Assembly (NCBI RefSeq): GCF_016811105.1
Contig: NZ_JAFBGM010000001.1
Span: forward strand, 620,001 to 684,000
Direction: 5' to 3'
Length of the DNA: 64,000 nucleotides
From: Aurantibacter crassamenti
GTDB lineage: Bacteria > Bacteroidota > Bacteroidia > Flavobacteriales > Flavobacteriaceae
Part shown: piece after piece, positions 8,930-16,609 of the stretch
Position numbering within the stretch: position 1 is the first letter of the stretch
Layout of the letters: each line of letters begins with the position of its first letter
The notes under the pieces: generated by a model
What the model was told of the DNA's origin: nothing
The model's database searches: none
Seen by the model: the letters and a program-made list of their open reading frames with translations, nothing else
Made by a program: the position numbers and the translations under genes

Positions 8930-9547
8930 ATGAATATTCCAGATAAGAATAAACCTTTTCCTTTAGAGAACTATGACCGTCTTTGTTTTTTAAAGAATAT
9001 TATTAAGAATCCGAATATTAGTGTAGGTGATTATACGTATTACGATGATTTTGAAAATGTTGCCAACTTTGAAAAAAATGTGAAATATCATTTCGACTTT
9101 ATTGGTGATAAATTACTGATTGGAAAATTCTGTATGATTGCTTCGGATGTTACGTTTATTATGAATGGTGCAAATCATTTAACCAATGCAATATCATCAT
9201 ATCCTTTCGCAATTTTTGGTGAAGATTGGAAGCATGCTATGGATGGGAAAACATATCCCACAAAAGGAGATACGGTAATCGGAAATGATGTTTGGTTAGG
9301 ATACAACAGTACCATAATGCCTGGAATACAAATAGGAGACGGTGCCATTATTGCTAGTAATACAACAGTTACTAAAAACGTAGAACCCTATACAATTGTT
9401 GGCGGAAATCCTGGAAAATTAATTCGAAAACGATTTTCTGATGCCGAAATTAAATCGCTATTAGCGCTAAAGTGGTGGGATTGGCCCATTGAAAAAATAA
9501 CCGAGAATGTTGCTAAATTAACGGGTGCTACATTGGGTGATTTATAG
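8930..9547 (+). CDS. Vat/CatB-family xenobiotic O-acetyltransferase
   Basis: A 205-aa left-handed beta-helix acetyltransferase of the CatB/Vat group, close to the usual 205-215 aa. Hexapeptide-repeat turns run through GDTVIGNDVWLGYNSTIMPG and the following coils. The catalytic His region is NGANHLTN, and the C-terminus has GNPGKLIRKRF followed by WWDWP, both typical of the group. Members acetylate streptogramin A or chloramphenicol with acetyl-CoA, and the N-terminal loop layout is nearer Vat than CatB. Whether it confers resistance is not shown. It is a monocistronic gene, converging on the sulfatase with an 18-bp gap. Confidence 0.85.
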   Translation: MNIPDKNKPFPLENYDRLCFLKNIIKNPNISVGDYTYYDDFENVANFEKNVKYHFDFIGDKLLIGKFCMIASDVTFIMNGANHLTNAISSYPFAIFGEDWKHAMDGKTYPTKGDTVIGNDVWLGYNSTIMPGIQIGDGAIIASNTTVTKNVEPYTIVGGNPGKLIRKRFSDAEIKSLLALKWWDWPIEKITENVAKLTGATLGDL

Positions 9548-9565
9548 CGTGAATACATACGCAAA

Positions 9566-11065
9566 TTACTTTGCCAAATACGTACTTTGCCCAAATGTAA
9601 AAACATCAGAAGGAGTTCTTGCTGTTAAAAGTATGGCTTTCATATCTTCAACAATTGCAGGGTATTCACTTGCCACGTCATTAGTTTCACCAATATCTTT
9701 TGAAAGGTCATACAACTCAATTTTAGAATTAACAGGATCAAAAACATTATATTTTACTGCTTTCCAATTGCCTTTTCTAATCGCTTGTCTACCACCTTTC
9801 TCATGAAATTCCCAATACAAGTAATCGTGTGCTTTTTGCTTCTCCACATTACCCAATAAGGTGGGTAAAAAAGAAATACCATCTAAATTATCAGGAGTTT
9901 CTAGTGCTACTATTTCTGAAAAAGTCGGAAAAACATCCCAAAAGGCTGACGGATGATCCGTGTTTGAGTTTGGTTTTACTTTTCCAGGCCAGCTTACAAT
10001 CATCGGTACTCTAATGCCCCCTTCATATAAATCGCGTTTCACACCTTTTAAAGGGCCGTTACTATTAAAAAATTCAGGGTCTGCACCGCCTTCTTGGTGT
10101 GGCCCATTATCCGAAGTGAAAACAATAATAGTATTATCAGCCAAACCTAAATCAGCAACCTTATCCATAATTTCACCAACTTGCTCATCTAACAAATCGA
10201 TCATTGCTACAAAAGCGGCATGTGATTCTTTCTGTGATCTATAAGGTCCTAAGTTAAATTCAGGTCCATCATCTACCCCTTTATAGCTTTTATCTGGTGA
10301 AAACTTAGTTCTGTATTTGTCCATATACTTTTCTGGAGCAACCAATTCTGCATGTGGAATTATAGAAGGTACAAAGAGGAAAAACGGCTTGTCTTTATTG
10401 GTTTCTATAAACTTCAATGTTTCTTTATGAATCAATTCCGGGGCATAGATTCCATCTTTTTTATTTGAATTCTCAGAAAGCACAATAGAATCATTATTAG
10501 ACCACAAATGATATGGGTAATAATTATGCCCTATACGTTGACAGTTATAACCAAAAAATGTATCAAAACCTTGCTTAATTGGATCCCCTTCCGAACCAGG
10601 AAAACCCAAACCCCATTTACCAAAAGCACCAGTAGTATAACCCACTTTTTTAAAAGCCTCCGCTAAAGTATACGTACTATCAGGAATTGGATATTGCCCC
10701 TCGGGTCGTATTTCTTTATTACCTCTAACAACAGTATGGCCTGTATGCATCCCCGTCAACAATGCCGACCGAGAAGGTGCACATACTGTACTGCCAGAAT
10801 AATGTTGTGTAAATAACATTCCTGATTTAGCTAGCTTATCAATATTAGGTGTACTAAATTTCTTTTGACCATATATACTTAAATCGCCATAACCGAGGTC
10901 ATCAGCAAGAATATAAATGATGTTGGGCTTTTTTATTTGAGCAGTTTGCTCATCCTTTTTTACTTGTACCCCATCTTTACAAGACCACAATGCTGAAATT
11001 ACGAGTACAGTTAAAACTAGATGTGATATTTTTATCTTAGAGACTATTTTTTTAAGTACTAACAT
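9566..11065 (-). CDS. S1-family sulfatase, lipoprotein
   Basis: A 499-aa type I sulfatase carrying an N-terminal hydrophobic segment and a lipobox-like SALWSC (Cys29), so probably membrane-anchored in the periplasm or on the surface. The metal-binding ADDLGYGD (about 54-61) precedes CAPSR at 95-99, where Cys95 would be converted to formylglycine by an anaerobic or FGE-type maturase. FTSDNGPH carries further metal ligands, and GKWGLG and GPLKGVKRDLYEGGIRVP are also typical. It hydrolyses sulfate esters, presumably of a sulfated glycan. There are no SusCD or glycosidase neighbours, so it is not part of a visible polysaccharide locus. Confidence 0.92.
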   Translation of the reverse strand: MLVLKKIVSKIKISHLVLTVLVISALWSCKDGVQVKKDEQTAQIKKPNIIYILADDLGYGDLSIYGQKKFSTPNIDKLAKSGMLFTQHYSGSTVCAPSRSALLTGMHTGHTVVRGNKEIRPEGQYPIPDSTYTLAEAFKKVGYTTGAFGKWGLGFPGSEGDPIKQGFDTFFGYNCQRIGHNYYPYHLWSNNDSIVLSENSNKKDGIYAPELIHKETLKFIETNKDKPFFLFVPSIIPHAELVAPEKYMDKYRTKFSPDKSYKGVDDGPEFNLGPYRSQKESHAAFVAMIDLLDEQVGEIMDKVADLGLADNTIIVFTSDNGPHQEGGADPEFFNSNGPLKGVKRDLYEGGIRVPMIVSWPGKVKPNSNTDHPSAFWDVFPTFSEIVALETPDNLDGISFLPTLLGNVEKQKAHDYLYWEFHEKGGRQAIRKGNWKAVKYNVFDPVNSKIELYDLSKDIGETNDVASEYPAIVEDMKAILLTARTPSDVFTFGQSTYLAK

Positions 11066-11260
11066 TTGTAATAAATTAGATTATTTGAGTTTTCTAATCA
11101 GAGAACACTAAATATACAGCATACTATAGAAAAATACCGTCTGTAATTATTTAGATATTTTAAAGTTGGGCTTCTACCAATTAGTAATCTTCAATAAGAT
11201 TTAATGTTTATGAACTTTTTCTAAGAAAATTGATTGAAGATTTTTCTAAGCTCAAACTGA

Positions 11261-12001
11261 TTATTGTATAAAAGATTCTTTTTTATCAACGTGTAACGGA
11301 ATGTAGTTTTGAATTATATGCGGTGTAATTTTGCGTAATGTTTCTCCTGTTATTGGGTGTAGACCAGGGGAAGTAAAATATTCTATCCCTTCTTTGTTTT
11401 TTGAATACCAAATCAAGGGTTTATCATCTTCCGAAAAAAACGGATAAGCCTGGGTAACATTCACTTTTTTGAAATTTTTTAGTTTCATTCTATCCAAGGT
11501 TTCAACTTTAGTTCCATACTTAGTATATGGACCTTCGTCACATGAGGATATAACGTATAATGAGTCTGCCCAAGTCATGCAATTATATTCTGAATCACTG
11601 CCTGTTTTTAGACCTCTAATGGTGAATAATAGACCAAATAAAAACACAACTCCAACAACCATTAAGACTATCCATTTCTTATACCCATTACTAACTTCTT
11701 GAGGTATTTGTTGTGTCTCCTCCGGGTTGGTTAATTCACTTTCAAGGTTTAAATTAACATACTCGGCATAATTCTCATACTCTAAGTAACGACAAAATTC
11801 ATCAATACTTTCAGCTTGAAGTGGATTGATATACTCTTTGTTATTAACATATTTATCATATGCACGTTCAATAGTTTTTGAGCTTAGGTTGATGTCAGAA
11901 CTTATTTGTCTAGCTAATGCATATTTTCTATGTGATGCAGATTTATTCTTTGCTTTTTCAAACGCACTTTGAACAATCTGCTTTATTCTATTATCATCCA
12001 T
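11261..12001 (-). CDS. Membrane-anchored HTH-like protein of unknown function
   Basis: A 246-aa protein I do not recognise as a named family. Residues about 5-55 look helical with an HTH-like pattern (YALARQISSDINLSSKTIER). A linker rich in Glu follows, then one transmembrane helix at about 110-128. Residues 130-246 would be periplasmic and include WADSLYVISSCDEGP and FFSEDDKPLIWYSKNKEG. The layout is that of a one-component membrane regulator or a scaffold. It faces away from the tiny lipoprotein and sensor kinase, sharing their 374-bp intergenic region with the palindromic site at 12199. Confidence 0.6.
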   Translation of the reverse strand: MDDNRIKQIVQSAFEKAKNKSASHRKYALARQISSDINLSSKTIERAYDKYVNNKEYINPLQAESIDEFCRYLEYENYAEYVNLNLESELTNPEETQQIPQEVSNGYKKWIVLMVVGVVFLFGLLFTIRGLKTGSDSEYNCMTWADSLYVISSCDEGPYTKYGTKVETLDRMKLKNFKKVNVTQAYPFFSEDDKPLIWYSKNKEGIEYFTSPGLHPITGETLRKITPHIIQNYIPLHVDKKESFIQ

Positions 12002-12375
12002 TACTTTAAAAATACAAATTTTAAATAGACAAAATTTAGACTTAATGCCCTGTTAACCTAGATATTTAAAGGAGTCTAATAAATGTCTAAAACAAGTCTG
12101 CTTTCTGTCTACAATCATCTTCACTCATTCATTTTACTTTGTTCTCAAGAATGATTCTTGCTATGCATTGCTAACATAGCCTTTCTAGAAAATCATTCTT
12201 ACGGAAATCTATAATGCGGTCAAAATTTGGCCAAACGGAAAGTAGCTGAAGGCTGCCGCATTTGATTTCCACTTTCCAAAAAACGGAGTACTCCAAACGT
12301 GTATTAGGTTGGTTCAAATGAATTTGGGAAAATCCCAGACAGCCATTCCTATGTCTAATTTTTAAATCAAATAGT
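12002..12375. other. Intergenic region with several inverted repeats
   Basis: This 374-bp spacer lies between the divergent membrane HTH gene and the tiny lipoprotein. It holds a 15-bp palindrome CAAGAATGATTCTTG (12146-12160), an inverted repeat GCTATG/CATAGC (12160-12180), the 16-bp element TTACGGAAATCTATAA (12199-12214), a possible stem GGAAAGT/ACTTTCC with an inner AGC/GCT pairing (about 12237-12287), and the perfect palindrome GGAGTACTCC shortly after it. The last part would lie in the 5' leader of the lipoprotein mRNA. A minus-strand 88-codon frame across it has no coding character. Confidence 0.5.
12199..12214. promoter_or_regulatory. Fourth, degenerate copy of the 16-bp palindrome
   Basis: TTACGGAAATCTATAA matches 14 of 16 positions of the site at 15664-15679 and, read on the other strand, 14 of 16 of the site at 15267-15282. 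There is no perfect -7 box 21 nt away in either direction. On the minus strand TATGTTAG (12171-12178) lies 20 nt downstream with one mismatch to TAnnTTTG. It could regulate the membrane HTH gene or the lipoprotein/kinase genes. Confidence 0.45.
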
Positions 12376-12537
12376 ATGAAACGCATAGTTATAGCCCTAA
12401 TGGTAATAATGATTAACTCTTTGTTTTTTTCTTGCACAAAAGATTCTGTTGCAGATACAAATGATCTTTACAATATCCATGCTACGGAAGGCGATGATGG
12501 CAATCCACCTCCACCACCACCAGGTGGGGGTATTTAA
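12376..12537 (+). CDS. Tiny proline-rich lipoprotein (53 aa)
   Basis: ATG to TAA gives 53 aa: a basic start MKR, a hydrophobic core, then the lipobox-like SLFFSC with Cys20, so the mature form would be a 34-residue lipidated peptide. The mature part is acidic (TEGDDGN) and ends in six prolines, then GGGI. It is followed within 25 bp by a strong terminator and then the sensor kinase gene. I know no function. Its position just before a kinase with a periplasmic TPR domain suggests a ligand or accessory lipoprotein. A real gene is likely given the coherent signal peptide and the terminator. Confidence 0.6.
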   Translation: MKRIVIALMVIMINSLFFSCTKDSVADTNDLYNIHATEGDDGNPPPPPPGGGI

Positions 12538-12558
12538 TGTAAATTAATTCACTAATTT

Positions 12559-12586
12559 GAGCTATGCTTTTAGCATAGCTCTTTTT
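12559..12586 (+). terminator. Rho-independent terminator after the tiny lipoprotein
   Basis: A perfect 9-bp stem GAGCTATGC/GCATAGCTC with a 5-nt loop is followed by five T residues. It separates the lipoprotein from the kinase gene 24 bp further on; partial read-through would couple them. Confidence 0.85.
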
Positions 12587-12609
12587 ATTGTAACCCAAGT
12601 GAAGATTTC

Positions 12610-14550
12610 TTGAAAAACTATTTCTATTTAATACCTATATTTTTTTTGATATCCTGTGGTAAAGGGAATTTGACTCATCCATCCAAGGATACTATTAAAG
12701 CAGATAGTATCACCTTTCTTTATAAAATATCTAAAAACGAAAAGGTTTCTTTAGACCTCAGAAGGCAAAAAATTAATCAGGCCTTAGCCCTACATAGTGG
12801 TATTGAAAATGATACGGTACTTACTAAAATTTTATTTCAAAAAAATTTAATCCATTTGGGTTTAAGGGAATATGACAGTCTTCTATTTTATAATCATCAA
12901 CTATCAAATCTTGCATCTGAAATTAAAGATGAAAAAATCTTAGCAGCGCAATTTTATTTAATGGGATATTATTATGCTGAAGTTTTAAATTCATATGATA
13001 AAGCCATAGAAAATTATACAGATTCAAAATTCTATTATCAACAATTAAATGATAGCAGCAATATTGGTAGAAATCTTTTAAACATAGGAACCATTCAAAA
13101 AGATCAAAATGATTTTTTTGGGAGCAAAGAAACCATAACAGAGGCTTTACAGTTTTTAAGCCCTGCAAAAGATTTGAAATATATTACACATTGTTATAAT
13201 GTGCTCGCCACTAATAATAGAAAATTATTGAATTTTGAAGAAGCAGTTAAATATTATACTAAAGCAATTGAATATAGCAATTCAGTAAATGACAAAGTCA
13301 TTTACCAAAATAATTTAGCAGCAACCTATTTAGACAACAAAGAATATAAAGATGCTATTTCTCTATTAAAAACAATTTCTAAAGACTCTATTCTAAATAA
13401 TAACCAAAAACAATATGCAAGAGTACTTGATAATCTAGCTTATGCGCAATGGCTTTCAGGGAGCAATATTAAGGAGAAACAATTTCAGCATCCGTTAAAA
13501 ATAAGAGCTCAAATTAAAGATCAAAGGGGTAAAATTGCCAGCTATACGCATTTAGGTGAATTTCATAGTAGCACGAATACAAAAAGAGCCATTGCTTATT
13601 TTGATTCAGTTGTTCAGTTATCAAAAAATTTAAAAATACCTAGGGCAGAAAAAGATGTTTTAAAGTTATTGATGAACCTAGAACCTAATAATTTAATCAT
13701 CCGTAATCGTTATGTGTTTTTACAAGATAGTCTCTATAATCAAGAGTTACGAGTGAAGACACAATTCGCCAAATACAAGTACGATGACAAATTAAAACAG
13801 GAATCCATTTTACGATTAGAAAAAGACAATGCAGAGCACAAACTAGAAGTAGCCCAACAACGAAATCAAAAAATACAATCTTATGCTATTGGCGGATTGC
13901 TTTTGGCATTATCAGGTTTTGCAATCTACTTTTTTGCACAACGTTCAAAACGCTTGCGACAACAAAATAAAACCGCAAAATTAGAGGCAACTTTTGAAAC
14001 AGAAGCTGAACTATCAAGAAAACTACATGATGATTTTGGCGGAAAACTAAATCACACCATGCTATTATTGCAAAACGGAGCGGATAACTCGGAAATTCTA
14101 AATGTGGTTGATGGGCTTTACAACCAAAGTCGGAATTTTTCTCGGGAAATAAATGATGTAGATACAGGACCAAATTTTAAGGAATTTCTTTTTGGCATGA
14201 TGGGTAATTATTGTAATAACACAAAACTGATGGTTACCGGTAGCAGTGAAGTAGATTGGTTGAAAATATCAATCTTATCAAAGAAAACACTATTTAAAGC
14301 GCTTCAAGAACTAATGATCAATATGCAAAAGCACAGTGGTGCTAGTTTAGTTTCTGTGACTTTTAAACAATCAAAAGACACACTTAAACTCTCCTATTTA
14401 GATAATGGGGCAGGAGCTACAAAAGATAGTCTAAATATTAAAAATGGCCTATGGAATACAGAAAAGCGTATTAAAGCCATAGGTGGAACCATTATTTTTG
14501 ATTCGGAGAAGGGACGTGGCTTTGAAGCCCAAATTGAAATCCCAAATTAA
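12610..14550 (+). CDS. TPR sensor histidine kinase, lipoprotein type
   Basis: A 646-aa kinase starting at TTG (12610); an in-frame stop and no nearby ATG leave this as the best start, and it yields a clean lipobox (FFLISC, Cys16). Residues about 60-400 are TPR-like helices predicted to be periplasmic. A transmembrane helix lies at about 424-443. The H-box LSRKLHDDFGGKLN has His473, as in HisKA_3/LytS-like kinases, and the HATPase domain shows LQELMINMQKHSGA and DNGAGA. It would phosphorylate the response regulator encoded 12 bp downstream. The TPR sensor suggests a protein or peptide signal. Confidence 0.9.
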   Translation: MKNYFYLIPIFFLISCGKGNLTHPSKDTIKADSITFLYKISKNEKVSLDLRRQKINQALALHSGIENDTVLTKILFQKNLIHLGLREYDSLLFYNHQLSNLASEIKDEKILAAQFYLMGYYYAEVLNSYDKAIENYTDSKFYYQQLNDSSNIGRNLLNIGTIQKDQNDFFGSKETITEALQFLSPAKDLKYITHCYNVLATNNRKLLNFEEAVKYYTKAIEYSNSVNDKVIYQNNLAATYLDNKEYKDAISLLKTISKDSILNNNQKQYARVLDNLAYAQWLSGSNIKEKQFQHPLKIRAQIKDQRGKIASYTHLGEFHSSTNTKRAIAYFDSVVQLSKNLKIPRAEKDVLKLLMNLEPNNLIIRNRYVFLQDSLYNQELRVKTQFAKYKYDDKLKQESILRLEKDNAEHKLEVAQQRNQKIQSYAIGGLLLALSGFAIYFFAQRSKRLRQQNKTAKLEATFETEAELSRKLHDDFGGKLNHTMLLLQNGADNSEILNVVDGLYNQSRNFSREINDVDTGPNFKEFLFGMMGNYCNNTKLMVTGSSEVDWLKISILSKKTLFKALQELMINMQKHSGASLVSVTFKQSKDTLKLSYLDNGAGATKDSLNIKNGLWNTEKRIKAIGGTIIFDSEKGRGFEAQIEIPN

Positions 14551-14562
14551 ATAATACCGAAG

Positions 14563-15228
14563 ATGTTCAAAAAAATACTAATCGCCGAAGATTTTCAAGA
14601 TACCAACAAAGGTATTGTAGAAGCATTGGAAAATAGGCTGCAAATTGAATTTATACAAGAAGAGTTGTACTGCGATAAGGCCTATAATAGATTTAAGTTA
14701 GCCTATGAAAATGGTGAGCCATATGAATTACTGATAACCGATTTAACTTTTAAAGAAAGTCATGTAACCCGTAGACTTACCTCAGGAAAAGAATTAATAA
14801 ATATTGTTAAAAATATTGATCAGAATATAAAAGTGATTGTAAATTCTATGATAGACAATACGGTAGAAATAAATTCGCTGTTTACAGAACAGAAAATTAA
14901 CGGTTATGTCTGTAAAGGTCGAAATAGCTTAAATGAGTTAATTAATGCAATTCAAGAAGTCTATCATAACAGAACATTTGTCTCACCTCAATTAAATTTA
15001 AATTCCGCAAGCAGCGTTTTTGAAATGGATAAATATGATCTCATGATTTTAAAAGACCTTTCAGAAGGTTATACCAAAAAAGAGATTTCTGAAAAACTCA
15101 AAAGACAAAACATCTCTCCTAATAGTGAAAGTACAATAGATAAAAAGGTAAGTAAACTATTTGACGAATTTGGGGCTAAAAACACGCACCACCTTATTGC
15201 CAAGCTCATTAAGCAAGGTAAAATCTAG
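14563..15228 (+). CDS. Response regulator, NarL/LuxR-like output
   Basis: A 221-aa cytoplasmic response regulator. The receiver domain (1-about 125) has the acidic pair at residues 9-10, Asp60 as phospho-acceptor in LLITDLTF, and a Lys in the YVCKGR strand. The C-terminal DNA-binding part (about 160-221) resembles the LuxR HTH (LMILKDLSEGYTKKEISEKL) but with a longer insert before STIDKKVSKL. It is co-transcribed with the kinase. The first copy of the shared palindrome lies 38 bp after its stop, making it the first candidate regulator of that site. Confidence 0.9.
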   Translation: MFKKILIAEDFQDTNKGIVEALENRLQIEFIQEELYCDKAYNRFKLAYENGEPYELLITDLTFKESHVTRRLTSGKELINIVKNIDQNIKVIVNSMIDNTVEINSLFTEQKINGYVCKGRNSLNELINAIQEVYHNRTFVSPQLNLNSASSVFEMDKYDLMILKDLSEGYTKKEISEKLKRQNISPNSESTIDKKVSKLFDEFGAKNTHHLIAKLIKQGKI

Positions 15229-15266
15229 CTCGCATCTCAATTCTTTATTAAAGAAATTTCAATGCC

Positions 15267-15311
15267 TTATAGATATCTGTAAGGCATTGTGTTTTAGAGA
15301 GCTTAGCTTTG
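15267..15311 (+). promoter_or_regulatory. Palindrome-controlled promoter P1
   Basis: The 16-mer TTATAGATATCTGTAA (15267-15282) sits inside a longer near-perfect palindrome (15261-15288). Exactly 21 nt later is the -7 box TAGCTTTG (15304-15311), 28 bp before the ATG at 15340. The palindrome centre falls near -40, a typical class II activator position. Confidence 0.75.
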
Positions 15312-15339
15312 GTACTATATTAATACAAAACTTCATAAA

Positions 15340-15546
15340 ATGCCAAAGTATTTCGTAAATAATTCAGCACAGACAAATGGTGACTATGAAGTCCACAAGG
15401 ATGGCTGCTATTGGCTCACCCTTGTAACAAGCAAAAAAGATTTGGGATACCATTATGGTTGTGAATCAGCAGTTAGGGAAGCTAAGAAAACTTATGCGAA
15501 GTCTAACGGATGTATTCATTGCTCTAAAGAATGCCATACCTCGTAA
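15340..15546 (+). CDS. Small Cys/His-rich protein
   Basis: A 68-aa cytoplasmic protein with no signal peptide. Conserved-looking features are EVHKDGCYWL, LGYHYGCESAVREAKKTY and the C-terminus NGCIHCSKECHTS. The five Cys and several His residues suggest one metal site. I recall similar short proteins in other Bacteroidota but no established function. It is driven by its own promoter P1 and closed by a terminator at about 15632. Confidence 0.75.
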   Translation: MPKYFVNNSAQTNGDYEVHKDGCYWLTLVTSKKDLGYHYGCESAVREAKKTYAKSNGCIHCSKECHTS

Positions 15547-15631
15547 ATAACCCGAAATACTTGTAATGCCATGTCTAGCATATTTATGTATACTGGGTAG
15601 ACTAACCATTATTTACACTATAAACTTTTGA

Positions 15632-15660
15632 AAAGAACGGTTTAAGAACCGTTCTTTTTT
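15632..15660 (+). terminator. Rho-independent terminator
   Basis: A perfect 11-bp stem AAAGAACGGTT/AACCGTTCTTT with a TAAG loop and a run of T residues. It ends the small Cys-rich gene and insulates promoter P2, whose palindrome starts 4 bp later. Confidence 0.88.
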
Positions 15661-15663
15661 GCT

Positions 15664-15708
15664 TTACGGATATCTGTAAGGGATTGTCTTCTATTGGTTA
15701 TAGGTTTG
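15664..15708 (+). promoter_or_regulatory. Palindrome-controlled promoter P2 (seven-gene operon)
   Basis: TTACGGATATCTGTAA (15664-15679) is followed after exactly 21 nt by the -7 box TAGGTTTG (15701-15708). The arrangement matches P1, including GGsATTGT directly after the palindrome. It also fixes the first gene's start: ATG 15732 lies 23 bp downstream, whereas the more upstream in-frame starts (15684, 15711) would precede or abut the transcription start. Confidence 0.75.
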
Positions 15709-15731
15709 AAATGTATCTAAAAACAACAAAC

Positions 15732-15941
15732 ATGGAATATAAAGTTATCCCATTTCCAAGATCAAAGACACCACCAGAGTCATTACAAGCTATTATCCAG
15801 CAGAATGCAGTCCATGGTTGGCAATACGCTAATCATCAATATAGTGACAAGCTTACCCCAGGTAAAGCAGGTTGTTTCGGAATTGGCTCACAACCAGATT
15901 TTGTAGTTCATGTTGGTATGGTCGTATTTACAAAGAAATGA
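15732..15941 (+). CDS. Small protein, DUF4177-like
   Basis: A 69-aa protein starting MEYKVIPFPRS. The N-terminal strand followed by ESLQAIIQQNAVHGWQYANH resembles the DUF4177 pattern (a short alpha/beta protein with a GW motif). The C-terminal half has GKAGCFGIGSQPD and HVGMVVFTKK. No signal or membrane segment is present. It is the first gene after P2, and its TGA overlaps the next ATG (ATGA), showing translational coupling. The DUF assignment is tentative and function is unknown. Confidence 0.7.
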   Translation: MEYKVIPFPRSKTPPESLQAIIQQNAVHGWQYANHQYSDKLTPGKAGCFGIGSQPDFVVHVGMVVFTKK

Positions 15942-16219
15942 AGATTCTATTTTTATTCTGTATCAAAATGTATTGGTTTCTAATTCCTGAAAACAAAAGG
16001 AAAAAGTGTCTTTTTAAGAAGAGCTGCTCTCAATATGTCTTCGATATCACTAAAGAAAATGGAATAATAGGAGGCGTAAAAGCACTATACTTCCGATTCA
16101 AGCATTGCAGGTCTGGATATTATATCATCAACGGTGAGGCAGGAAAACTTTTAATATCTGCCCGGAACGAAGTTTTTGATACAAATGAAATCAATGAAAG
16201 AATTCTAAAGAACGAATGA
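15938..16219 (+). CDS. YidD-like protein
   Basis: A 93-aa protein. The core KKCLFKKSCSQYVFDITKE followed by GGVKALYFRFKHCRSGY matches the YidD pattern (CRFxPTCSxY ... RxxRCHPG) with substitutions. It starts at ATG 15938 with a 4-nt overlap with the previous gene; a longer frame starting at 15872 would run deep into that gene. YidD assists YidC-mediated membrane insertion. Here it sits in an accessory operon rather than beside rpmH/rnpA/yidC, so it is probably a specialised paralogue serving the membrane proteins encoded downstream. Confidence 0.7.
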   Translation: MKILFLFCIKMYWFLIPENKRKKCLFKKSCSQYVFDITKENGIIGGVKALYFRFKHCRSGYYIINGEAGKLLISARNEVFDTNEINERILKNE

Positions 16220-16220
16220 A

Positions 16221-16598
16221 ATGTTAGATAAAAAAACGACTCATAATATATCTCGTATTATTTCTGTTTGTTGTGCATTACTATTGCTTATTGCCTTGTT
16301 TCATGCGCCGCGGGAATATTATTGGCTGTTGCGTACGGTTGTTTCAATTGGTGCGCTTTTGGTGATAATCCAAAATGTCACCAACCCCTATTGGGTAGTA
16401 TTATTTGCGATTGTTTTGATTCTGTTCAATCCTATATTTCCTATTTACCTATATAAAAAACTTTTATGGATGCCTATTGATATTATAGTGGGTACACTAT
16501 TCCTAATAGAAATTATCATCAATAGACCTAAAAAAGTAAAGGTCTTGACCCCAACGAAAAAAGAAACAAAAACATACGAGCGCGATAGAACTATATAA
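16221..16598 (+). CDS. Small membrane protein, DUF6804-like
   Basis: A 125-aa protein with four predicted membrane helices between about residues 10 and 105 and a basic C-terminal tail (PKKVKVLTPTKKETKTYER). The NPYW and LFNPIFPIYL motifs fit the small DUF6804 membrane family. It begins 1 nt after the YidD-like stop. No function is known. Confidence 0.7.
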   Translation: MLDKKTTHNISRIISVCCALLLLIALFHAPREYYWLLRTVVSIGALLVIIQNVTNPYWVVLFAIVLILFNPIFPIYLYKKLLWMPIDIIVGTLFLIEIIINRPKKVKVLTPTKKETKTYERDRTI

Positions 16599-16609
16599 AT
16601 CATCCTATT

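Noticed and set aside
9566-11065. Part of a polysaccharide-utilisation locus because of the sulfatase
   Set aside because: No SusCD, glycosidase or lyase gene flanks it; the only SusCD pair is 43 kb away with phosphoesterases.
12171-12437. 88-codon minus-strand frame with a Met start
   Set aside because: It covers the inverted-repeat leader and the first third of the lipoprotein gene, has no recognisable domain and unusual composition, and no promoter; it is better explained as an antisense shadow.
15161-15358. 65-codon plus-strand frame overlapping the end of the response regulator
   Set aside because: It runs in another frame through the regulator's 3' end and straight across promoter P1; no coding features.
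15684-15731. Upstream in-frame start that would extend the DUF4177-like gene by 16 codons
   Set aside because: The TAGGTTTG -7 box at 15701-15708 lies inside this stretch, so it cannot be transcribed from P2; the ATG at 15732 fits.
15872-15937. Longer N-terminus for the YidD-like protein
   Set aside because: It would overlap the preceding gene by 70 bases and adds residues that do not resemble YidD; the ATGA junction at 15938 is the natural start.
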